Shown here: positions 1-5,608 of the stretch, piece after piece
Layout of the letters: every line of letters starts with the position of its first letter
Numbering within the stretch: the stretch's first letter is position 1
DNA from: JANYGM01 sp043764015
Lineage (GTDB): Bacteria > Bacteroidota > Bacteroidia > Cytophagales > Thermonemataceae
Length of the DNA: 12,686 nt
Assembly (NCBI GenBank): GCA_043764015.1
Contig: JAYUKY010000061.1
Coordinates: forward strand, 1-12,686
Direction of reading: 5' to 3'
Made by a program: the position numbers and the translations under genes
Notes under the pieces: model-generated
The model's database searches: none
Told to the model about the DNA's origin: nothing
What the model saw: the letters and a program-made list of their open reading frames with translations, nothing else

Positions 1-11
1 GGCAAAAATGG

Positions 12-55
12 TTTTATGTATAACGGTGGCGTTTACGCCACCGCTATACATAAAA
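12..55. terminator. Strong stem-loop, possible terminator
   Basis: Arms 12-31 and 36-55 pair over 20 positions with one A-C mismatch (23/44), around a TTTA loop. The inner part is GC-rich (CGGTGGCG/CGCCACCG). The + strand continues with an A-rich stretch and then TTTTTT at 61-66. The minus strand continues with a T-rich tail. It may terminate a gene lying left of the window, or a minus-strand transcript. The rest of 56-263 contains no supported gene. Confidence 0.5.
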
Positions 56-219
56 ATTAGTTTTTTGAAATTAGGAACTTATTTGCAACACGTTACTAAG
101 AAAGTTTACGTTATGTAGATTTCTCTGAAAAATGAAACCTTTTATCAATCAAAATACCATTTTCATAAAGCCAAAAGTACCTTTCGTAAAAACAAAAATG
201 ATAATTTCCTAAAAATTTG

Positions 220-227
220 TACTTTTG
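220..227 (+). promoter_or_regulatory. Candidate Bacteroidota -7 box for the 264 gene
   Basis: TACTTTTG matches TAnnTTTG exactly and lies 36 bases before the start codon at 264, a plausible distance for a short leader. No good TTTG -33 box is present 17-20 bases upstream, so only half of the promoter is supported. Confidence 0.35.
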
Positions 228-263
228 AGAAGTTAAATTACTCAAAATTAAATCTGAAAAAAA

Positions 264-1040
264 ATGAAAAAAAATCTGTTCATTCTAGCAATTTTATCCT
301 TTTTTATAATGGAAAATGCAACCGCACAAATCAACCTAAAAGGTACTTGGGTTTTCTCTGAAGTCTATGTATATTCTAAAAATGAGGAAAAAGACAAAGA
401 CGCAAAAATCCGTGCTAAATATGACAAAGAAAATGCAGAACTCACAAAAAAGCTGCAAAATGGCGTGTACAAAATTACAGAAAAAGATGCTAAATTTGAC
501 AAAGATGCTTCATTGTCAGGGACTTATGTTATCAATGAACTTATTTTTACGCTGAACGGAAAACCTTATGCTTTGGGGGAATTTGGTGGTAGTGCAGGCA
601 AATTTTTTGATATTCTCCTGCCTGCGCCTACAAAAGAAGATGACCAAAAAGTGATACGTTTTGCCTTCAAGAAACAACAAACAGCTGAATCTGCCAAGCT
701 GAATGGTAGTTGGAAATTTGATAGAGTTGTCAATTATGATTATCCAACCATTACGGAGAAAATGTCGGAAAGTATGACAACCGTTTTTTCAAATGTTATC
801 ATTGATTTTACAAATAATACCTTTAAAATGAACTCGCCTGATGCTGTTTCTGGAAAATATAAATATGATTTCAAAACAACAATACTCATACTTACGCCTA
901 CTGGCACAAATCCGTATGCCAAAATGCTGAAAGATTATACCTACAAATTGGTCAATAATGATGAGTATTTCACCTTGCTTTTTATGTCTAAAGGCTTTGA
1001 AAAACCTAGCTATCAACTTGTTTTTAATAAAGTAAAATAA
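264..1040 (+). CDS. Secreted protein with two lipocalin-like halves
   Basis: The 258-residue product starts with a signal peptide (MKKNLF, a hydrophobic stretch, then ATA|Q around residues 19-22), so it is probably exported to the periplasm or surface. The mature part looks like an internal duplication. LKGTWVFSEV (25-34) corresponds to LNGSWKFDRV (146-155), and each half continues with an SGTY/SGKY element (about 86 and 197) followed by beta-rich stretches ending in IRFAFKK and YQLVFNKV. The G-x-W near the start of each half and the beta pattern resemble the small lipocalin-like proteins common in Bacteroidota; this fold call is inference. Residues 38-80 are very rich in Lys, Glu and Asp. 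The start was chosen because it begins the signal peptide. Specific function is unknown. Confidence 0.8.
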   Translation: MKKNLFILAILSFFIMENATAQINLKGTWVFSEVYVYSKNEEKDKDAKIRAKYDKENAELTKKLQNGVYKITEKDAKFDKDASLSGTYVINELIFTLNGKPYALGEFGGSAGKFFDILLPAPTKEDDQKVIRFAFKKQQTAESAKLNGSWKFDRVVNYDYPTITEKMSESMTTVFSNVIIDFTNNTFKMNSPDAVSGKYKYDFKTTILILTPTGTNPYAKMLKDYTYKLVNNDEYFTLLFMSKGFEKPSYQLVFNKVK

Positions 1041-1047
1041 AACAAAT

Positions 1048-1074
1048 TTCCCGAAAGTTTCCAACTTTCGGGAA
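1048..1074. terminator. Perfect 12-bp stem-loop after the 264 gene
   Basis: TTCCCGAAAGTT (1048-1059) pairs perfectly with AACTTTCGGGAA (1063-1074) across a 3-base loop, 8 bases after the stop codon. No T-run follows on the + strand, whereas the minus strand is T-rich after the stem. It is either an attenuator or 3' stabiliser between the two secreted-protein genes, or a weak terminator. Confidence 0.5.
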
Positions 1075-1102
1075 GCTATTACCAATTCTAAAACTTATAT
1101 TT

Positions 1103-1741
1103 ATGAAAAAAATCACGCTTTTAGCTGTTTTTTGTTGTTTATGTTTCTGCGGATTTGCGCAAACAAACAACAATATGAAAGCAAATTTAGCTTTTTTAGC
1201 TCATTTTCCTGACCTTACAGCAAAGTCAAAAATAGATGGAAAATACTGCTTAAAAACCATCAAAAAAGGAAGTATGCCTTTTGAAAAAATTGAAGCTATC
1301 AAATACCAAGAAATGCTTTATAGCAATGCACAGTCAGAAACTATGAAAAAATGGCGTATTTTCCCGTTGGGAAAATATAAAATATCTGAAACAGTGTATT
1401 TGGTGCTTTACTTTTCTGATTATATGGGTGTAAAACGTGGCAAAAATGAGTTTGACCATATGCTCAATATTGCAACTTTGGACATAGCAAAAAGTACCCA
1501 AATCAGTACTAATCAGGGAAATGATGGTGAATATATTACCAAAAGTGAAGACGTTTTAAAAGAGCTTATTGATATGGGAATTGAGAAAAAACGCATTACA
1601 AGAAATGCAGATTTTATCTGGAAATTTGTTTCTAATAATTCTGTTTCTCTAAAAAGTAGCTGGGTTTATGCTGATGATAGCAAGCAAAACAAAGATTTTT
1701 CCATTTCTTGGGACAAAGAAGGAAATTTGAAGTTTTTGTAA
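1103..1741 (+). CDS. Secreted protein of unknown function
   Basis: The 212-residue product has a signal peptide (MKKITLLAVFCCLCFCGFA, predicted cut before Gln20), so it is exported. The mature part has no family I recognise. It holds a mixed beta/helical region (WRIFPLGKYKISETVYLVLYF around 84-104) and a Ser/Asn-rich C-terminal part ending in a short beta element. It lies 62 bases after the previous secreted-protein gene on the same strand, with a 12-bp hairpin between, and is followed by a clear terminator at 1766-1799. I see no convincing promoter of its own, so it may be partly read through from the 264 gene. The start was chosen for the signal peptide. Confidence 0.7.
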   Translation: MKKITLLAVFCCLCFCGFAQTNNNMKANLAFLAHFPDLTAKSKIDGKYCLKTIKKGSMPFEKIEAIKYQEMLYSNAQSETMKKWRIFPLGKYKISETVYLVLYFSDYMGVKRGKNEFDHMLNIATLDIAKSTQISTNQGNDGEYITKSEDVLKELIDMGIEKKRITRNADFIWKFVSNNSVSLKSSWVYADDSKQNKDFSISWDKEGNLKFL

Positions 1742-1765
1742 ATATTTATAAAGTTGAATATAACC

Positions 1766-1799
1766 AAAAAACTAAGCAAAGAACTTTGCTTAGTTTTTT
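1766..1799. terminator. Bidirectional intrinsic terminator
   Basis: A 16-bp perfect inverted repeat (AAAAAACTAAGCAAAG at 1766-1781 and its complement at 1784-1799) with a 2-base spacer has A/T-run ends that give a U-tract in both directions. It lies 25 bases after the 1103-1741 gene and about 70 bases beyond the end of the convergent nuclease-inhibitor gene, so it probably serves both. Confidence 0.8.
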
Positions 1800-1845
1800 A
1801 TTTGTTACATAGGTTTCTTTAATTAGTTTATGATACATAGTAATC

Positions 1846-1869
1846 ATTCACAGTTAAGAATTCACAATT
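1846..1869. repeat. ATTCACAATT-type small dispersed repeat
   Basis: ATTCACAGTT (1846-1855) and ATTCACAATT (1860-1869) form two imperfect units just past the 3' end of the nuclease-inhibitor gene. The same word forms the inverted repeat at 9647-9712, so it is a dispersed intergenic sequence rather than part of one gene. Confidence 0.5.
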
Positions 1870-1871
1870 AT

Positions 1872-2291
1872 TTACGTTTCTATTACTTTTGTTTTCAGCC
1901 CTGCCCAATGGAGTTTATCAATAGTAACCCCAACAATATAAGCGTCAATTTCTATATTTCCCACCAAAAAAACCTGAATTTTATTAAGATTTTTGCGCAT
2001 TGTGAAAGCAAGTTCTTGGAATTTTTCCACAATGTCCAAATCTTCATCAGAGTGCCATTCTTGCGGAGTGGTTACGTTTCTAAAGAAATTATCTAGCGTT
2101 TTCTGTGAGATTTCTGTTTCCTTTGGTAATTGCAAATATTCCAAAATTTGGGTATTATTTAAAATTTCTTTTGTGGGCAAATCCCACGAAAACGCTTCAA
2201 ATGGCTCATCAGATTCACTTGGAAAAAGTAATTCCTCTGCAGCAGCCGTAAGTTTATCTAAGGTAGTTTGTAGTTTTTCTTCTTCTATCAT
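1872..2291 (-). CDS. nuiA: NuiA-family nuclease A inhibitor
   Basis: The 139-residue acidic cytosolic protein has no signal peptide. From memory it aligns along its whole length with Anabaena NuiA (135 residues), the inhibitor of the sugar-non-specific DNA/RNA nuclease NucA. Shared blocks are LLFPSESDEPFEAFSW (21-36), TTPQEW (74-79), the Phe/Leu-rich helix VEKFQELAF (88-96), and the C-terminal block GLKTKVIET (131-139). Glu26 and the terminal Thr139 sit where NuiA Glu24 and Thr135 contact the nuclease's catalytic metal, so inhibitory residues appear kept. It lies 71 bases downstream of the EF-hand gene on the same strand and probably shares its transcript. No NucA-type nuclease is in this window, so its target must be encoded elsewhere or be foreign. 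The family is best known in cyanobacteria, so its presence here is notable. Confidence 0.85.
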   Translation of the reverse strand: MIEEEKLQTTLDKLTAAAEELLFPSESDEPFEAFSWDLPTKEILNNTQILEYLQLPKETEISQKTLDNFFRNVTTPQEWHSDEDLDIVEKFQELAFTMRKNLNKIQVFLVGNIEIDAYIVGVTIDKLHWAGLKTKVIET

Positions 2292-2362
2292 AAAATTGCT
2301 AAATTGAGAGATTTTTCCAAGTTTTAAAAATTCGGAAAATTCTTACTGATATTTATTTGTTT

Positions 2363-2911
2363 TTACTTTATTGTACCAAAAAAGAAGTTAGCAGGTTTTG
2401 CGACATCTTGGCTAAAATGAAAATCATAAAAATGCTGATATACTTCTTCCTTTGAAAGAACACCATCTCCATTCACATCAAGCAAATTAAAAACCACTTG
2501 CGCACTTTCCGCAGGATTTCTAAAACCTTGAAAAAGCTTCGTAAACTCATTAAGTTGTAAACTACCATCTCTATCAATATCAATAAGAGGGAAAATATTA
2601 TCCAAAAAAGGTTTGACAAATTGCTCATACGTATTATCATTTACAAGTGTACGCTCGTATGCTTGTAAAAATTCTGCTAAGCTGATTTTGTCGTCGTTGT
2701 TTGTATCAGAAACCATCATTAGTTTGCGCCAATATTTTTTAAAGGCACTACTAAAATTTTTAGAATTTTCATCTCCCATTTCCCAATTAAAAATCTTTGC
2801 AAAATTCTCTACAATAATATCCATATCTTCCGCTTCAACGGTATTGTTGCCATCAGCATCAAAAAACTGAAACAAACGTGTTATTTTTTTCTTCTGAAAT
2901 TCAGTAAGCAT
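2363..2911 (-). CDS. Four-EF-hand calcium-binding protein
   Basis: The 182-residue protein lacks a signal peptide and is built from four EF-hand loops: residues 18-29 (D-A-D-G-N-N-T-V-E-A-E-D), 69-80 (D-T-N-N-D-D-K-I-S-L-A-E), 111-122 (D-I-D-R-D-G-S-L-Q-L-N-E) and 145-156 (D-V-N-G-D-G-V-L-S-K-E-E). Each is flanked by helices containing Phe. Loops 2-4 have all canonical ligand positions with Glu at position 12. Loop 1 ends in Asp, which may lower affinity or favour Mg2+. The size and spacing resemble calerythrin and sarcoplasmic calcium-binding proteins, cytosolic Ca2+ buffers or sensors. It is the first gene of a likely two-gene unit with nuiA. The start codon is embedded in a TTTAAAATTAT repeat. 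Confidence 0.9.
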   Translation of the reverse strand: MLTEFQKKKITRLFQFFDADGNNTVEAEDMDIIVENFAKIFNWEMGDENSKNFSSAFKKYWRKLMMVSDTNNDDKISLAEFLQAYERTLVNDNTYEQFVKPFLDNIFPLIDIDRDGSLQLNEFTKLFQGFRNPAESAQVVFNLLDVNGDGVLSKEEVYQHFYDFHFSQDVAKPANFFFGTIK

Positions 2912-2960
2912 AATTTTAAAATAGTTTTAGTTTAGAGATAATTTTAAAGATAATTTTAAA
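2909..2960 (-). repeat. 12-bp repeats overlapping the EF-hand gene start
   Basis: On the + strand, GATAATTTTAAA occurs twice in tandem (2937-2948 and 2949-2960), and a third copy with one mismatch (CATAATTTTAAA, 2909-2920) contains the complement of the ATG start codon. In mRNA sense the units read UUUAAAAUUAUC, UUUAAAAUUAUC and UUUAAAAUUAUG. They lie in the putative leader and could be replication slippage or a translation element. Confidence 0.5.
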
Positions 2961-3004
2961 GACAGTCTTAACATACAACAATGTAAGGAGTATTTTCTGA
3001 AATA

Positions 3005-3012
3005 CAAAAATA
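3005..3012 (-). promoter_or_regulatory. Candidate -7 box for the EF-hand/nuiA unit
   Basis: In minus-strand sense this is TATTTTTG, an exact TAnnTTTG match, about 94 bases before the start codon at 2911. The -33 element is not clear. No better candidate was seen in this spacer. Confidence 0.3.
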
Positions 3013-3052
3013 AACCAGATTTTGTTTCCTAAAAATACGAAATATTTTTTAT

Positions 3053-3078
3053 TTTGTACGGATTTTGCTATATCTTTG
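3053..3078 (+). promoter_or_regulatory. Candidate promoter of the 3102 gene
   Basis: TATCTTTG at 3071-3078 matches the Bacteroidota -7 consensus, with TTTG at 3053-3056 upstream. The 14-base spacing is shorter than the usual 17-20. Transcription would begin at about 3084. That supports the ATG at 3102 and argues against an in-frame ATG at 3054, which would lie upstream of the -7 box. Confidence 0.4.
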
Positions 3079-3101
3079 TAAAAATATCTTATACTTATTA
3101 T

Positions 3102-3530
3102 ATGAAAATTACACCAAACATTTTTTTTGTGGCTATTTTGTTGCTCTTCACTTCAAAATCTTATGCACAAGATGCAACAAAAGCTATTTGCTACCGTTGG
3201 GAACTTACCAGCCTTTCAATGGGCGCACGTACAATAGAAACAGCAGAACTTCGTCAGAAAAAAAACAATATGAATATGGAATTTGGGGAAGAAGGTGCTT
3301 GTACCGTTATTCCTTCTATACAAGAAGCACCTATCAAAAAAAATAAATGGCGTTGGGAAGAAGAAGGCAAAAGTTTGGTGATTATTACGCTTGATGAAAA
3401 AAACAAACGTGTAAATCAAACTTTCAAAGTAGAAAAACTTACACCAAAAACTTTGATTTTGTCTATTGGAGATAATAAAAACAAAGAAGTTTTCACTTAT
3501 AAGAATGTGGGAAAAGTGAAAAAACAATGA
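3102..3530 (+). CDS. Small secreted lipocalin-like protein
   Basis: With the start at 3102 the product is 142 residues and opens with a standard signal peptide (MKITPN, a hydrophobic core, SYA|Q at 20-23). An in-frame ATG at 3054 would add 16 residues in front of the signal peptide and precede the likely promoter, so I rejected it. The mature domain is short and beta-rich. YRWELTSLS (about 30-38) is followed by strands containing KWRWEEEGKSLVI, QTFKVEKLTPKTLILSI and EVFTYKNV. This strand order and the 'KL(T)..LIL' pattern resemble lipocalin-like/DUF4488-type proteins of Bacteroidota, but the assignment is inference. Seven bases after the stop codon begins the AGGATTTACA repeat cassette. Confidence 0.7.
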   Translation: MKITPNIFFVAILLLFTSKSYAQDATKAICYRWELTSLSMGARTIETAELRQKKNNMNMEFGEEGACTVIPSIQEAPIKKNKWRWEEEGKSLVIITLDEKNKRVNQTFKVEKLTPKTLILSIGDNKNKEVFTYKNVGKVKKQ

Positions 3531-3537
3531 AATGTTA

Positions 3538-3640
3538 ATCAGGATTTACAGGAGTTGTAAGATGTTCAGGATAATACAAACTCACCTATTTAGAAGCAGG
3601 ATTTACAAGAATTATAAGATTTACAGGATAATATAAAATA
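3538..3640 (+). repeat. GxxExxY cassette, left outer repeats A and B
   Basis: Two imperfect direct copies lie at 3538-3579 and 3593-3640. Both carry AGGATTTACARGARTT, then TAAGAT, then CAGGATAAT. B contains a 21-bp stretch (3593-3613) repeated perfectly in inverted orientation at 4292-4312, on the far side of the gene. A shares 16 bp (3541-3556) in inverted orientation with 3754-3769. Confidence 0.8.
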
Positions 3641-3680
3641 CAGTTTATGTTTTTGTATTATCCTTTTTTCATAATTTGTA

Positions 3681-3779
3681 TATTTGTATTATCTTTATAT
3701 TTATCTTCTAATCTTATAAATTCTGATTCAGAAATTGTATTATCTTTATACTAAACTCCTGTAAATCCTACTTCAGACG
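3681..3779 (-). repeat. GxxExxY cassette, inner repeats C and D
   Basis: Two copies in minus orientation occupy about 3681-3732 and 3736-3779, directly downstream of the GxxExxY gene. In minus sense D reads GTCTGAAGTAGGATTTACAG. Its TGA is in frame with the read-through tail of the GxxExxY gene, which suggests that the ancestral stop codon was supplied by the repeat. C is more diverged (TGAATCAGAATTTATAAGAT). Confidence 0.75.
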
Positions 3780-3814
3780 ACTGCATTATATTTTTTATTA
3801 AATATTTTCTTAAA

Positions 3815-4162
3815 TTATAGGCTATTTGCTCCAAAGCTGATAAGTAATCCAATAGGTAAATCATAAACATTAACATAATTTTTTGCTTGTGCCAAATGCA
3901 CATCTTCCAAATTGATTACAGCTTTTATTTCTACCATAACGCAATTTTCTACTATAAAGTCCACTCGTCTAGTACCTACATTTTCTCCGTGATAATAAAG
4001 TATTTGTTCAATTTCTCCCCCAAATTGCAAACCAGCATCTTTAAATTCTATTGCTAAGTATCTTTGATAAATAATTTCTTGAAATCCATTTCCGAGATAA
4101 TTATGCACTTTCATAGCGCAACCATTTATCTTGTAGGTTATGTCGTTTAGTTCTAATTCCAT
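3815..4162 (-). CDS. GxxExxY family protein, C-terminally truncated
   Basis: The 115-residue product carries the family signature G31-F-Q-E-I-I-Y37. It then has a PD-(D/E)XK-like core: VDFIV (about 68-72), and VEIKAV (77-82) giving the D...E-x-K triad of small nuclease-fold proteins, and a conserved tail QAKNYVNVYDLPIGLLISFGA. Members usually end in a basic 'LEFKR..N' tail. Here a TAA at 3815-3817 stops the frame right after SFGANSL, but the same frame continues with FKKIFNKKYNAVV to a TGA at 3773-3775. So a codon probably mutated to stop and removed about 14 residues. The biochemical role of this family is not established, and it is named only for its motif. The gene stands alone between inverted repeats, with no clear promoter. 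Confidence 0.8.
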   Translation of the reverse strand: MELELNDITYKINGCAMKVHNYLGNGFQEIIYQRYLAIEFKDAGLQFGGEIEQILYYHGENVGTRRVDFIVENCVMVEIKAVINLEDVHLAQAKNYVNVYDLPIGLLISFGANSL

Positions 4163-4214
4163 TATAATTATAATTTAGACTTTCTTTTATTAAGTTTATA
4201 ACTTTTGGTGTAGT

Positions 4215-4262
4215 CAGATTTCATTAAAAATGTTCCACGTGGAACATTTTTAATGAAATCTG
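4215..4262. other. parS-like site 1 in a 48-bp perfect palindrome
   Basis: The centre TGTTCCACGTGGAACA (4231-4246) is the fully symmetric form of the ParB-binding parS consensus (TGTTNCACGTGAAACA in B. subtilis; the CC/GG form occurs in pseudomonads). The symmetry continues without mismatch for 16 further bases on each side, giving 48 bp. It lies between the GxxExxY gene and repeat E. Role in segregation is inferred from sequence only. Confidence 0.7.
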
Positions 4263-4263
4263 T

Positions 4264-4351
4264 ATTTGTATTATCTTTGTATTTATCTTTAAATTCTTGT
4301 AAATCCTGCTTCAAACATTGTATTTGTCTTAAAACTCTTGTAAATTTTGAC
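4264..4351 (-). repeat. GxxExxY cassette, right outer repeats E and F
   Basis: Two minus-oriented copies lie at about 4264-4315 (E) and 4319-4351 (F, shorter and diverged). E shares a 21-bp perfect inverted match with copy B (4292-4312 against 3593-3613). Together with A and B they place the GxxExxY gene and parS-like site 1 between inverted flanks, so the whole unit spans about 0.8 kb. Confidence 0.75.
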
Positions 4352-4386
4352 GCTAATTACTTTGTTGTTTCCCTACTTTTAATTAG

Positions 4387-4437
4387 AAAAATAGCGTTTA
4401 TTTAGTTGTTATAATTAACTAAATAAACGCTATTTTT
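4387..4437. terminator. Terminator of cyoE, 21-bp perfect stem
   Basis: The arms at 4387-4407 and 4417-4437 are perfectly complementary over 21 bp with a 9-base loop, and each end carries an A5/T5 run. The right arm overlaps two bases of the cyoE stop codon, so it is the intrinsic terminator of that gene. It would also stop transcripts coming from the left. Confidence 0.85.
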
Positions 4438-5329
4438 AAATTTTATCTAAAAGAAAAGCAATTTGTACAATAGGAAGATATAAGAAAGAGCCAAACATTA
4501 TTCTTTTTGCAGATTCTTTAGAACCATCTTTCATCAGATAAAAACTTTGTGCCAAAAACAGACATCCACACATTGTTACAACCGCAGAAGATACAACACC
4601 AGTAAGTCCAAAAAGACTAGGCAAAAGCCCCAACGGAATAAGAAAAAGTGTATAAATCATAATTTGCAAAGCGGAATTTGCGCTTCTTCCAGAGGCGGAA
4701 GGCAATAACTTAAAACCTGCTTTCTGATAATCTTCATCTAAAACCCAAGCAATAGCCCAAAAGTGTGGAAATTGCCAAATAAATTGTATGCCAAAAATCA
4801 GCATTGCTTGATAAGTGATATCACCTGTGGCGGCAGTCCAACCCAAAAGCGGAGGTAATGCACCAGGAATTGCACCCACAAAAACGGCTATTGGTCCTAC
4901 CCTTTTGAGTGGCGTATAGACAAAACTATACAAAATCATTGACACAACAGACAAAATAACAGTAAGCGGATTGGTATAAAAAGCAAGCAAACCAATTCCT
5001 AAAGCGGTCAAAATAATGGTATAAATAATGGTTTCTTGTACGCTGACTCGTCCTGTTGGTAGCGGTCTATCTCGTGTACGAGTCATTAGTTTGTCCAAAT
5101 CTTTCTCAATAATCTGATTGATAATTACAGAAGCAGCAGAAATTAGAAAGCCGCCAAGACTTAAACCTAAAAATTGCGCCCATTGAAAGTCTTGTTTTAT
5201 CCCTAAAACGTAACCAAAAGCTGCAGAAAAAGCGACTAATGCCGACAACCTGAATTTCAAAAGTTGTGCATAAGCACGGACTTTGATGGAGAATGTATTA
5301 TTACTTATATTGTTTTCAGCTACGAGCAT
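4436..5329 (-). CDS. cyoE: Protoheme IX farnesyltransferase (heme O synthase)
   Basis: This UbiA-type membrane prenyltransferase transfers farnesyl from farnesyl diphosphate to heme b, giving heme O for terminal oxidases. The 297-residue product is of normal length and has about eight to nine hydrophobic segments. The first Asp-rich motif is N71-Q-I-I-E75-K-D-L-D79 followed by RTRDRPLPTG (84-93). Other family blocks are YTPLKR (139-144), GAIPGALPPLLGW (152-164) and, in the second Asp-rich loop, DEDYQKAGFKLLP (198-210). I chose the ATG at 5329: an in-frame ATG at 5410 would add 27 polar residues and start ahead of the likely -7 box at 5398-5405. No oxidase subunit or ctaA is next to it. A strong terminator overlaps its stop codon. 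Confidence 0.93.
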   Translation of the reverse strand: MLVAENNISNNTFSIKVRAYAQLLKFRLSALVAFSAAFGYVLGIKQDFQWAQFLGLSLGGFLISAASVIINQIIEKDLDKLMTRTRDRPLPTGRVSVQETIIYTIILTALGIGLLAFYTNPLTVILSVVSMILYSFVYTPLKRVGPIAVFVGAIPGALPPLLGWTAATGDITYQAMLIFGIQFIWQFPHFWAIAWVLDEDYQKAGFKLLPSASGRSANSALQIMIYTLFLIPLGLLPSLFGLTGVVSSAVVTMCGCLFLAQSFYLMKDGSKESAKRIMFGSFLYLPIVQIAFLLDKI

Positions 5330-5397
5330 TGTATATAAAATTTTTATGTGTTTTGTCCTGGGTAAACTCTTTGTAATAAGTATTTGTTTTAACGATG

Positions 5398-5405
5398 CAA
5401 ATATA
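5398..5405 (-). promoter_or_regulatory. Candidate -7 box of cyoE
   Basis: In minus sense this is TATATTTG, an exact TAnnTTTG match followed by CAT, 69 bases before the start at 5329. The -33 region is weak. The spacer 5330-5643 otherwise holds two parS-like palindromes and no gene. Confidence 0.4.
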
Positions 5406-5480
5406 CACAATTTTGAGAGATTTTACACTAAATTTTAGTCGGGAAATCTCTCAAAAAACTTGTAATTAAGTTAATCAAAG

Positions 5481-5526
5481 CCTATTTTTCTTATAATGTT
5501 CCACGTGGAACATTGTTGGAAATAGG
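5481..5526. other. parS-like site 2 inside a terminator-like inverted repeat
   Basis: The core TGTTCCACGTGGAACA is at 5497-5512, with symmetry extended to 20 bp (5495-5514). Outer arms CCTATTT (5481-5487) and AAATAGG (5520-5526) enclose it, and a T7 run follows at 5528-5534. On the + strand the structure therefore looks like an intrinsic terminator with the parS-like core at its tip, although no + gene ends just before it. Confidence 0.65.
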
Positions 5527-5608
5527 GTTTTTTTATTTGAAATAACCTTATGAAAGCCTTTGGTTATTCGTAAAGTTTTACCAATTCTGACTTTCAAATT
5601 ATATAGAA

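Noticed and set aside
789..1085. Minus-strand frame opposite the first secreted-protein gene
   Set aside because: The opposite strand has a signal peptide and a coherent domain duplication, and this frame crosses the hairpin at 1048-1074.
3054..3101. Upstream in-frame start for the 3102 gene
   Set aside because: It would put 16 residues ahead of a normal signal peptide and begin upstream of the likely -7 box (3071-3078).
3538..4352. CRISPR array
   Set aside because: The repeats occur in both orientations, are imperfect and have uneven spacing, and no cas gene is nearby.
5330..5410. Longer start for cyoE at 5410
   Set aside because: The 27 extra residues are unlike the family, and the candidate -7 box (5398-5405) falls inside them.
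5481..5534. Ordinary intrinsic terminator of a + strand gene
   Set aside because: No + strand gene ends just upstream, so the T-run and outer arms alone do not justify that call; it is listed as a parS-like site with a terminator-like frame.
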